Positions 25,443 through 35,860 of a DNA stretch of 64,000 bases are shown here, one piece after another. A program made the position numbers and the translations under genes. The notes under the pieces are model-generated. The model did no database searches and was not told the origin of the DNA. It was given only the letters and a program-made list of their open reading frames with translations. Origin of the DNA: Chamaea fasciata (lineage: Eukaryota; Chordata; Aves; Passeriformes; Sylviidae); assembly GCA_029207755.1 (NCBI GenBank), contig JARCOQ010000012.1:3368001-3432000 (forward strand), written 5' to 3'. Positions within the stretch are counted from its first letter, which is position 1; every line of letters starts with the position of its first letter.

Positions 25443-25740
25443 GGCGGGGCGGCGGCGGCGGGGCCGAGCGGGGCCGGGCGGGCCGAGGGCGGCGCGGGCA
25501 GGGCCGAGACCGGCGGCAGGACACGGACACGGACCGGCCGCGACGTCACCGCGCACGCGCTGCGTCACCGCGCCGCGACGCGCGAGGCGCGCGGCCCCGC
25601 CCCCGCGGCCCCCCTGACCCAGTTCCGGCGCGGCGCGGCAGGGGGCGCTGTGCGCGGCGCTGTGAGGGCACCGGCGGCCGGGCGGGCAGCGGGCGCAGCG
25701 TCCTCGCCTGTCCCGCCCGGCGCTGCGCAGCCTCAGCGGG
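25443..25740 (-). promoter_or_regulatory. DNAJA2: DNAJA2 CpG-island promoter with NRF1-, CRE- and CTCF-like sites
   Basis: Very CpG-dense DNA immediately upstream of the DNAJA2 ATG; the island spans about 24.95-25.74 kb including exon 1. There is no TATA box. Visible motifs are: CGACGTCA at 25541-25548 (one mismatch to the palindromic CRE TGACGTCA); GCGCACGCGC at 25551-25560 (exact NRF1 core, flanked by C and T); TGCGTCACC just beyond; a CCCCGCCCCC GC box near 25600; and GGCAGGGGGCGCTG at 25637-25650, which matches the CTCF core. The combination is typical of housekeeping promoters. The start site is inferred to lie near 25.45-25.60 kb. Confidence 0.7.
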
Positions 25741-25751
25741 CTTGGAAATGA

Positions 25752-26490
25752 TCTCTGAGGGCGTGTGGCCCCACCTGTGACTGAACGTTTCCATGTCAAC
25801 CCGACCGTGGTACTGCGTGCCCTGTCCAGTGTCCAGTCTTTTCTTAAACACCCCCAGGGACGGTGACTCCATCACCTCCCTGGGCAACCCGTTCCAATAT
25901 CTAACCGCTCTTCCTGTGAAAAATTTCTTACCTAATGTCCAACCTGGCCGTCCGACGGTGCAGCTTAAGACTGTCACGTACTGCCTGGGAGAAGAGCCTG
26001 AGCCCCCACACCTGGCTGCACCCTCCTGTCAGTGGTTTGTAGAAAGTCCTAAGTTCATTCCCTGAGCTTCCTTTTCTCCCGGCTGAGCGCCCCAGCTCCC
26101 TCAGCTGCTCCTCATCTGACCAGTTTACCCCCCAGCTCCATTGCCCTTTCTCCGGACTCCCTTCAGCACCTCAATGTCCTTGCAGAATTGAAGGGTCCAG
26201 AACTGGACGCAGCGCTCGAGGCGTGGCCTCACCAGTGTCCGGTGCGCTGGACAGTCACTGCCCTGGTCCTGCTGCCCACCCTGTTCCTCACACGGGCCAG
26301 GGGCCATTGGCATTCTTGGCCACCTGGGCACACCTGGCTCATGCCCAGCCTTTGTTGACCAGCACCTTCAGATCCTTTTGCACCAGACGCTTCCCAGACA
26401 CTCTGCCCCAGCCTGGAGTGCTGCAGGGCGCCATTGTGGCCAAAGGGTGGGACTGGCATTTGGTCTTGTTCAACCTGAAATGCCAACGCT
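25752..26490 (-). mobile_element. CR1 LINE, 3' portion including the end of ORF2
   Basis: About 740 bp with the order of blocks of an avian CR1 in reverse complement: CCATCACCTCCCTGGGCAAC, CTAATGTCCAACCTGG, CTGGGAGAAGAGCCTGA, CCTCAGCTGCTCCTCAT, CAGCACCTCAATGTCCTTGC, CGAGGCGTGGCCTCACCAGT, CTTGGCCACCTGGGCACAC and GGTCTTGTTCAACC. On the minus strand it encodes the conserved CR1 ORF2 C terminus ([10 protein letters not shown], then [12 protein letters not shown]). The element is truncated at its 5' end near 26490. It lacks the octamer 3' tail seen in the copy at 6592, suggesting a different subfamily or a lost end. Many stop codons and indels show it is dead. Confidence 0.9.
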
Positions 26491-29400
26491 GCTGGTCTCT
26501 CTGACATTTTGAAGCTGAAACACCACTGTCCGTGCACCCACGTCCCCTGAGCCCCCAGCTCCTGCCTCACTGGTGTGTGTGGGGCACCTGCACACCAAGC
26601 TGCCACCTGCCCTCAGGCACAAGTGGGTGCTCCTTCAGGGACAGATTGCTGAGGGGTTATAAATAGCGCCGGTACCCATCTGCTCTGGTTTTGTGCTTTG
26701 CTCCACTGCTGGGATCTGAAGCACCAGTTGCTGTGTGAGGCCCAGAGTGACTCACAAAGCACACCAGCCCCAAGGCCCCGGCTGGGCACCACTCTGCAGG
26801 CAAATAAAAAGCTGGGCTGTGTTTAATTAGATGTTCTTCTCTTAAAGCTAGGCTAGGAGAGCAGCTACCAAGGCCTTCCTCAGTTATAGTCTCTTGGTCA
26901 TTACCCCCTTGTTAGGCAAGGACTGCCTGGAAGGCTCTAAGAGCTGTGGCAGGTGTGTGGCTAAGGGTGATGGCACGGGGTCTGTACCAGGGCAAACCCC
27001 AAAAAATGGCTTCTTGGCTTTTTTCTGGGTAAGCCTCGGAGAGGATGCTCCCTGAGGAAGCTGTGAGGCCTGAGGAGAGGCTGCTGGGAACAGATTACTG
27101 ACCTGACATATGAGAGAGAACAGAAAAGGCCCTTTCAAAACATTGTTGTGCTTGTGGCATAGAAATTTGAATAGGTCCCTTGCCTAAGGGGTTCAGATCT
27201 GAGTGCCTGAAGGCTTCTTCCCTCTTTGTCTGTCAGGGTACCCTTCCTTTTGACACAGCCTGTGGTTGCTGTGGCTGGATTGGGAAGTACTGTCTGCTGC
27301 TGGCTTCCCTGCTGCTTCTTGGGCGGGTGTTTTTGGGGCCCTAAATTCCATCAATGTGTTTATTTGGCCTGTAATGATTCAGTTCAGTACATGATGGCAG
27401 TCCCTGCCTCCAGGGTTGCAGGCGTGGCAGCAGTAAAGAGCTTCTAAAGAAAATGGAGGCTAGTTTTGGAGGGAGAAAAAGAGTGGCAGGGCAGAGAATG
27501 GTGCTGGAAAACAGTCCTATGGACTGTAATTATTAGTCTGGTTCAGAGTGCACAGAAAGAAAAAAAAGCCCTTGTAAGGAGAGGTGGGTTTCTTTGGTGT
27601 GGTTGGAGGCTGCCTGTACACCCTTTCAGAATTTCATGGTTTAACTTATTTTGCTAAACCCAGTAAGGCTTCATGATTTGGTTTACCTGTGTTCTGCTTG
27701 GCTTCGACCTTTATTTTGGTAAGGCTAAATTCATCTACTCTAAGAACTTTCTGCTGTGCATACCTGGCTTAATCTATTTTAGATTGTACTTGCTGACAGA
27801 TTCATATGTTTCTAGAGAAGACTGGTTTTGTCATACAGGTTTTTCTTTTTAGTGGGCAGTCAGATAGGAAGAAAAGTTAGGAGTGTGTGGAGGAGTGCTG
27901 CTTTGCCCTACAGCTCAGATTTGTATTTTTAGATGTTAAGCAGAATCAGCAGCACTGATATAAGCAGTATGCAATATGTAAGGAATGTTTAGCATAGCAT
28001 AGCATTTATGTTTTCTTTGCATTAAAAAAAAAATAAAATCTAAAGCTCTAAGAGGGCGAGTTTGCTCAAACCAGTGGGGTGCCATCCTTACCTATGCCTA
28101 CAGGGAGGAAGTTCACTGAGAGTATGAATCAGCCCAGACTTGCCTGTCCTGGGAGCTGAGTGGCTTCTGAAGGCACTTGGCATCTTGGCAGGCAGACTGT
28201 GAGCCAGGAGTGCTGGGCTGTAGGGTGACAGGTGAGCTCAGGGTATCAGCTGCAGCACCAGCCAAGGAGGCAGTTCAGCAGCAATGTTCGCTGCTTTCTT
28301 CTTCCCTGCCAAAACAGCCCTGTTACTACAGGCCTGGTTTATAGCTTGCACAATCAAACTAGGTAATAAATAATAAGAAAACTCCCCTGGGACAAAATTT
28401 TACATTTTATTTTTAAGTGGAGCTAAACAATCATAAGCTGGGATGATTAGTTTTTAATTAAATTCAAATGCAGATGAAGAGCAAGGTGGTGTTTCTCCTT
28501 CCTGCACACTGCTTTTACCACAGACTTGTGAGCTGTACTGACAGAACACATTGGACGCAGAGCTGGCCATGGCTCACATTTAAATTGCTTCCAAAATATG
28601 TTCAAATTGAGACTTTCCTTGGAGTCCAAAAATGTGTCCTCCCCCGCTTCTTTCGGTATCACTTGCACATTCTTTGTTTTCTTTGTAAGTCTTTTTCATT
28701 TTTAAAAAGGATTTTATTCTTCTTTCAGATAAGAGCTTTTCATTTAGTTCAAATGTTTTTATTGTCACACAATATGATAAAAAGCAGTTGCTATGTGAAG
28801 GTTTGTTTGTTTCTAAATAGACTGCACAATTCTCAGCTCTTTGAGGTACTGTTTTAGCCTTACATAGGCACCAAAAGGGACTATTCAAATTCAGTTAGTT
28901 TCAGACCTCTTTTTTTCATTCTTTATATAAAATAAATGTAACTTCTTTTTTTAAATGGAGCATTTTATGATGCTTTCTTAGAAATAAAATAATATTGATC
29001 ATGTTTATCACTGGAAAATTGGAAAGACATCCATTTCACGTTACTACAAATGAAATAACCCCTGTTCAGGCTTATTTATGAAGTTATTTTATGTGTTCAA
29101 TGTGGTCCGAACATGAAAATATGACCCGGCATCACTAACTCCTGCTTTATTTCTAAACAATCAAATTTAAATTTAAATTTAAAAAAAAAAGTGTTCTGTT
29201 TAAATACTGGTAAAGAATGCAGTTACACTGAAAAAAAAGAAGTAAAAATTGCTGAGCCTATATGGCCATTGCTTTGAAATGTTTTTGGTATCAGCTTTCA
29301 TCAGATAAGGCAGTTAGTGTATCATGCACACGTCTGATTTCTGGAACTTTTCAGCAACAGAAAGCAAGCCAGTAAAGAACAAAGAACATGAAGTTTGTAG

Positions 29401-31092
29401 AGGATTTGAGGACTCTGAAGAGCCTGTTAGGGAGTGGGCAGCTCTAAAGGGCACAACAACCAGTGCCAGCCAGTTGTTCCCTCCCTGATCAGGAAGGAAG
29501 GGCACCCTGCCTGCCTCTCCCTGAGTTCTCCTGACCAGCGGGGCTGAAGCTTTTGTTATGGTCAGAACAACAGGTCCGCTTTATTATCCTGCCCGGGTGT
29601 GGTGCTGAAACCCAGGGCTGCCTGACAGGCACCTCTGCAGCGCCAGGAATGAGCCGCACACCTCGTCCTTTTGGCATCTCCTGGCGCTGGTTTTTGTTGT
29701 CATTCCACCTCTGTTTTTCCAATGCAGGCTCCTCCCAAATAAACAATCCACCCCTAACGAGTTGATCCCCATTGGCCCCAGTTTTGGCACATCTGCGCTC
29801 AGATTTGGGTTACTGAGATAATCCCAGCCTTACGTGGTACTACTGACACGGTTACGCCAGGGCTGGTGGCCTGGCGTGCCTGTAGTCCCTGGAAGGTCCC
29901 TGGCAGTCCCAATCCTCTCTGCCAGTTTCTCCTCTAACTGCTCCTTAAGCACCTGTGGGATCCAGCCACCCTCACTGCACTGTCTGTGACTTTTGTCACC
30001 CCCTCACGGTGTTGTGATTCCTAGTGATATTTTTTAATGTCGTGTCAGTAGTTTCACACGTTTTGTTCAGCTAACTGAATTTGATGCCAAAACCGATGCC
30101 CTGTTTGTCATCTGAAAATCAGGAAGTTGCTTATTTTTTATCCAAGTGCTCGGCATGTTTTCCTTACAAAATTAAAGCAGACATCAGCGAGGAGGGGAGC
30201 ACTGGCAGGCAGTGCTAAACAAGCTAAAAAGCCTGCACTGCAGGCATCTGTGAGGGGGAGCAGGAAGGGAGACAGCTTAAGGGATTTTCCTTCTGAGTTA
30301 GCAAGAAGAGTTTAGGAGTTCTGCATTTTTAAGTGCCAAGTTATCAAGGCACTTGGACTTTACTAGATTTTTTGCCATCTGAAGGGCATGTGGCAAATCC
30401 ATTTTATCTTGTAAATGGAGTGTTTTGAATTTGTATTTAGGTTTTGGAATTTGGGGGCATCGAGTCAGAAATCTCTTGAGCAACATGGACTGGGGGGAAA
30501 GGGATTTAATTTCTTCCTCACTGAGAGAGATTTCTGTGTGATGAACGGTGTTATGTGTAGACCTTTTTCAAGATTGGGAGTGATCAGTAAAATATACCAA
30601 TTAAATCTATTAACCTTATCTTTTCCTAATAAGCTCTTGGTCACAAACCTTCCTCTGTGAGCCAGAGCAAGATAAATTGAAAGTTTTAACACATCTTGGC
30701 ATATGGTGTCTGAGAAGTTATGAAGTGCTAATTTAGTTTATCAGGCTGAATTCATAATGATCTTTAGCAAGATGAAAAGACTTTTTTTCCTAAGCTCAGG
30801 AGAAAGCTCAAAAAGATTCTTATTTTCTCCTGCAGTAAGAGCTGGATTAGTAGAGAAAAATATGTGTATGTGTATAAAAAGCTAAAAGCGTGTGTGCATA
30901 TACTCATTGAAAGGCTGACATTGCAAGGACCTTCCTTGTCCATTGGAATTGCAGCTGTTTGGAGCCCCAGTCAGTGATTTCCCTGGAAGCTTTCTACTCA
31001 GCAATGTTTGAGAACAGTCTGTGCATTTCTATCTGTGTCTATGCCTTAACTATTATTTTATTCTGATCGTAATTTTTGGTGTTTTTTGACAG
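26491..31092. other. Intergenic DNA, DNAJA2-proximal part of the desert
   Basis: Moderately GC-rich near the CR1 element, then AT-rich. A TATAAATAG sequence at 26657-26668 looks like a TATA box, but no open frame or repeat boundary supports a transcription unit. The ATTTAAATTTAAATTTAAA run near 29161 is low-complexity. The longest open frame (28468-28857, +, 129 codons) is a Phe/Leu/Lys-rich translation of T-rich DNA with no domain. I support no gene here. Confidence 0.5.
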
Positions 31093-34000
31093 GTTCACCT
31101 TGTGTAATTGTTTGGCTTGTCTGCTGCTCCTGATGGGCCAAAACTGTGCTTTGGGGGATTTTTGTGGAATGCAGAGCTTATTGCAATAGAAGTATGATAC
31201 AGGTAAGTTATATGGATATCAATAGTGAAAAAAGGTGTGAAAATTAGTTCCTGTAAGGAATCCATGTTGTACCTTAAACAAAAATAAGTGAGTTTTAGAA
31301 ATTTTTCTTAAAGATCCTAACTTAAGACTTGAGAATATCTGTGAGAAGTTTATTTCAAACCCATAATTTGTAGAAAAAACCAGCAAACCCAAAACATCTT
31401 CGCTGCAATATGATTTTGGAAGAAAAAGTATAAAAATAAATGGTGAAAAAAGATCAGCCAGCCCTGTTGCAGTCTCTCTCTGTTATAGAAATTCCTGAAT
31501 GAAGTGCAGTTTCCTTCTTTTCCTAATGTAAAGATCTCAGTGCTACTGTAATCATAGTAGACAAAAATGTTTTTAATAAGGTTTGTGTTTGGAAAAAGTG
31601 TTTCAATTGATTAGGGTGCAGTAGTGCACCTAACAGCTGAGATGTAAGAAGTGACCTTGCTGTTTGTTTCTTTTAGTTACTGTGGTTTGCAGTAGAACTG
31701 TGTTATGCTTGCATTCACTACTTTATCTGAGTTTTCTTTTTCCCAGTGTGCAGAAAGTCCCTGAGTTGGGAGCATGCAATCTTTTAATTTCACTGACAAT
31801 TCTAGTTCATTTACACTGTAGGAACTCTTCAGGAGCATTACTCTGAAGCCCTGGTGGTTGTGTGCACTTAACTCTGGGTAGAGTCAGAACAAAAGATATT
31901 CTTAAGATAAAGGCTGCCTTTGGTAAAAAAACACCTGCAAACCCACCATCTCTGGATGCAAACACAGATTTACACAGGTTCTGTATTTTCATGCTTAAAA
32001 TTTGGATTCAGCTAAAGTTTACGTCTTTTTGAACTACCTCTTTTCAACAGTTTCTCCTGTTAGGGCCCACTTTCTGTAATGGGTGGAAAAAAAATCTGTC
32101 ATTTACTACTTTGTGTTGTATCTGTTCTTTATGCGAAGGCCTGTTCTCAATAAAAGGAGAGTATCGAGGACATTTTTATGTCACATAAATGTAAAGATCA
32201 CGTTGCTACAACTTTAGATGTATTTAATTTTTCCTGAAGTATGTTGCAGTTGGTATGGGTTAACCAGGCCCTCTGAAAGTAGGGGGAGAGGGGAATGGCT
32301 GTGAAGAGTGCTGGTAAGGCAGTGCTGGACAGACTGCACAAAGATTTAAGCCAGGATGGAAGAAACTGTTAGAGAAGGTAACTGGGGACAAGCAGCAGTT
32401 GTTTAATATTTACTTATTTTAAGAATGCTTTAGCAAAACCCCCAAACCAACGGTAACATGGCTTCTGAAGGTACTAAGCTGCCTCTGAAGGTCCATCTGC
32501 TATACAACATACCTTTTGAGAAGAAAGGAAGCAGCCAAGGTGAGTAATATTTTGAGGTTGGGACGTGTGTCAACTATAATGGAAGTGTTCTGTAGAAACA
32601 ATTCACTGAATAACTTATTTATTCTATAGAGGAAACCACACCTGCTCAGCAGCCTACCCATAATCCATCTTAAACAAAGCCAGCCCAGCTTTGGACTGAA
32701 TCTTGTCCTTCAACAGGGTAAAGAGATTCCTGAAAGCTGTTACTGAATTCCAGCTGGTGATGAATTGGGATTCTTTCATGTATGCTTTCAGCTTATATTT
32801 GTAATTTTGTTATAGCTAAGAGTCAAATTATTACTAGATCAACACACTTGTAGTCAGTGTTTAGGAAATGCACAAGGAATTTATTAGAAACTGCTGAATG
32901 TCAGATTTCTACATTTCCATTTTCCATCGCACACACTCTTTCCAGTTTACATTATGTCTCAGATAAATTTGTTTACACAAAATATTTCACTACAGTTATT
33001 TTCAAGACTGCAAAGACTACAAAAGAAATAACAAAGAATAATGTTTCATCTTAAGTTATGAAGGTATCTGCATTTTCTCTTGTCCTTTATATAGCCAAAA
33101 TTTTGATGTTATGTTTGAGTTATGTGTTATTTTGGAGAAAGTGCATCTGATAAAAGTTTTATGTACAAGATAGATCTTTGTGCTTAGAAAAAATGCAGAG
33201 GATTGTCACATTTGGAGCTTTCTAAATAGAAACACTTTTACAAGCTGGAGCAGTATTTCTTGACCAGTTCAAGAGTGCTGTTTCAGAGCTGTGTACTAAA
33301 GGGCACATCTGTCCTTATAAAGAGGTTTTTATGAGTTTGTTTAACCATGAACCAATACCTATTGCATTATTTGTAGCAGTTCTAAAGGTTACTTCATAAC
33401 CCTGGCTTCAGACTTGATCCAGTTGATTTGACTTTTAGCATTGATTACGGCATAAGTGCAGGCATGGATCTTTACCCAATGTCAGTTTGATCTTTTCCAG
33501 TTTGAAACGTTTGAATAACAAGTTTAAATGGGAATTGTTTTTTTATCTGTCACTGAACTAGTAATGTGGACAGAGTATCTGAAAGTGAGATTTTTGCCTT
33601 TCAGTTGTCACCAATCTCTTGGGCCTGCAGGAATAATACCTAACTTAGGGGAGAGAATACTAAAATTGACTTGCAGATCCTCTCTTGTATTAAAAGCAGG
33701 AATTGTCTATTCATGCATCCGCTACCTTTGTACTCTGTGAAAATGTGAAAAATAACTGTTAGCTTGTCGTCATCATCATACTCCTCTTGAATAATGACTC
33801 ATTTCTGACTTCTTCTGAGAAGTCTGGGAAGGGGGAAAGGGGAGGAAATGGAATCTCTTCCTATGTTATTTTATGACTTTTTTGGGCATGGGGTTTTTTT
33901 TTTTTTTGGTAATTGGAAGTGGGAAAAAAAGGCCTGAATGAAAAATAATGAAAGGGTTTGTGAGAAACAGTAATATTAAAGATATTCAAAGATGGCTCTC

Positions 34001-35484
34001 CTGATTTGGTTGCAGGGTTCACATATAAAATTGAGAGTTTTAAGATCATCTAATCAAACTTCCCCAAAAATAAAGGCAGACTGCCTTGTTCTCAGCTAAG
34101 ACTATTTGTGATATTAAGCTGTTGTTCTGAAGAATTTGCCCCAATGATGCATTTTGGTTAATGCTTCCAACAGAGCATGGTAGTTATCCCTTTCATGAGC
34201 TAATTGCAGCATCTCCAGCTAAAATCTGATTTGCAAATTAATCAGGAAACAGGAAGAGTCCAGACAAAAGGGTACTGCGAAGTGAATTTGACTTTTTTTT
34301 GTGTATGCAATTTCCCCACCTTTTAAATGTCATTGGACATGCGCCTTAGCATATCAGACAAGTACTGGAGATTTCTTCCTTTTATTTTCTTCTCTCATCT
34401 CTGTAAGGAGTGAAGGAATTTGGCATCTGCTGCCTGTGCAAAAAAAACATCCAAGAGAAACGACACCAATGCTTCGTTTCACTTTGTTCGTCCCTGCAAG
34501 GGGATAGGCAGTGCAGCCCCCTGCAAGTGTGCACGCAGCCCCGGCCGCTTTCCTGCACACAGCTGTGGCCGGGACAGTTCCTGCAGCCAGCCTGTGGCTG
34601 AGCTCTGTTGGGCTGGAGGTGGCAGTCACTGACAAAATTCTTCTTAGCCAGGGGTCGGAGGCCTGAGAAACCCCGGCTTTTCCCAAGGCCAGTGCTCTCC
34701 CTGCAACGCTCTCCAACCCTCTCTGATTAAAGCTGGGCACAGTTCTTGAAGATCGTGCGCCAAGCGATGGCTGTCATCAGGGTGCGCTTTGTGCTGTGCT
34801 ACATGCTAGCAGCTCCCTCTAGGAGAAGTCTGTGGTAAAGAACTTCAGCTCGTTTCTCTTGCCGCTCATTTGCTTTTTTCTTGCATCGCAGAAATTTTCC
34901 AGGCAGACTGGAAAGCAGAGGCATACTGGCTCTGTGATAACGGTTGTGGCTATTCCTGGTGCAGTGTGGATGCACCGCTGCAAGCGGTGTAGGGTGGCTG
35001 TGCTGCCTTGCTGAACTCTTCCCGTTCTGCTTTGATTGTCAGAGAAGCAGGCACACTAGAAGAACAATTACAATGGTTCATCTTGAGTATCTTCAGATAA
35101 ATCTGAACTTTGGAATCTTCTTTCTATCTGGAAAGAAATTAGTCCCCCTCAAGTAAGATGAAATGGGCGTACTTAATTTCTGGTTAAAGCTGAAGCATGC
35201 TGTTCAAAGAACATTCTTGTTCCTTTCTCATTTTTATCAGCAAATTTTGAAGAAAAAAAAATGAAAGGGAGAAAAGCCTGGTGTTTAAAATGTGGCAGGT
35301 TTCCAAATCTAAGTAATGTTTTTGGTGACTTAAAAATATATATATCTATATATATATACTCTTTGTTATGACAGTTGGGGATGCGGCTGACCTGAGTAAA
35401 TTCAATTACCTTAAGGTTATGAACTTCCTTATGTCCTGGGTATTATTCGTCCCTCTTCATTGTCTCCTTTCATTAAAGGAATGA

Positions 35485-35660
35485 TTTTTGGTGGGCAGCC
35501 GGGGAGCCGGGCCCGTGTGTCCCCTGCCAGCTCCGGAGCCCCCGGGCCGCCGCTCTCGCCGCTCGAGGGAGCTCTTGCTCGGGGAATGACACCGATCCCA
35601 CCCGAACCTGCCTCTCCCGTGCCCGCACCTAAAATCCTGCTGAACCCCCCTTAAACTTCA
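35485..35660. promoter_or_regulatory. Isolated CpG-rich patch in AT-rich desert
   Basis: About 175 bases with roughly a dozen CpGs (for example GCCGGGGAGCCGGGCCCG and GGGCCGCCGCTCTCGCCGCT), sharply bounded by AT-rich DNA on both sides. It is far from any known promoter. It has no convincing open frame, since the one in register lacks an ATG at its head. No target-site duplication or recognised repeat is visible. It could be an orphan promoter, an enhancer or a fragment of an unrecognised LTR. Confidence 0.45.
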
Positions 35661-35734
35661 CTTTGTCACACTAAACGTTTTACATTCTAATTACTCGTCT
35701 TGAATTTTCAGTTAGGACAGAAGTGTCAGGTATT

Positions 35735-35748
35735 GTTTCCATAGTAAC
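35735..35748 (+). promoter_or_regulatory. RFX X-box-like motif
   Basis: GTTTCCATAGTAAC fits the X-box consensus GTHNYYATRRNAAC at all constrained positions. It lies about 75 bases from the CpG-rich patch at 35485-35660. X-boxes bind RFX factors, including those driving ciliary genes. Function is inferred from the motif alone. Confidence 0.4.
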
Positions 35749-35860
35749 TTGAAAATAGATGCTTAGAAACACAATCTACTAAACTGACAGCCAATTAAAT
35801 TTGGAATTATTTTGGTAACAGGACTTCTGTAAATTTAATAAACTGTAATTTTCAGCAAAA

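Larger units (their letters stand above)
31093..35842 (+). ncRNA. Speculative multi-exon non-coding transcript
   Basis: Exon-like segments with good splice signals occur on the + strand. The first is 31093-31202, with acceptor GGTGTTTTTTGACAG| and donor CAG|GTAAGT. The second is 32424-32539, with acceptor TTACTTATTTTAAG| and donor CCAAG|GTGAGT. Possible terminal acceptors are TTGCATCGCAG| (near 34890) and TTTGATTGTCAG| (near 35042), with AATAAA at 35837-35842. No long open frame connects them, so a long non-coding RNA is the only sensible reading. Splice-like pairs arise by chance in 28 kb, so this remains a hypothesis. Confidence 0.12.

Noticed and set aside
24728..25799. Long Pro/Arg/Gly/Ala-rich frames on both strands around DNAJA2 exon 1
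   Set aside because: They come from stop-poor CpG-island DNA. The real coding part is only the 78-base exon 1 at 25365-25442.
26640..26840. TATAAATAG and a nearby AATAAA suggesting a solo LTR
   Set aside because: I could not find TG...CA termini, a target-site duplication or similarity to an LTR family that I know. The two motifs alone are not enough.
28468..28857. 129-codon + strand open frame
   Set aside because: A Phe/Leu/Lys-rich translation of AT-rich DNA with no domain, and overlapping open frames on the opposite strand. It is most likely chance.
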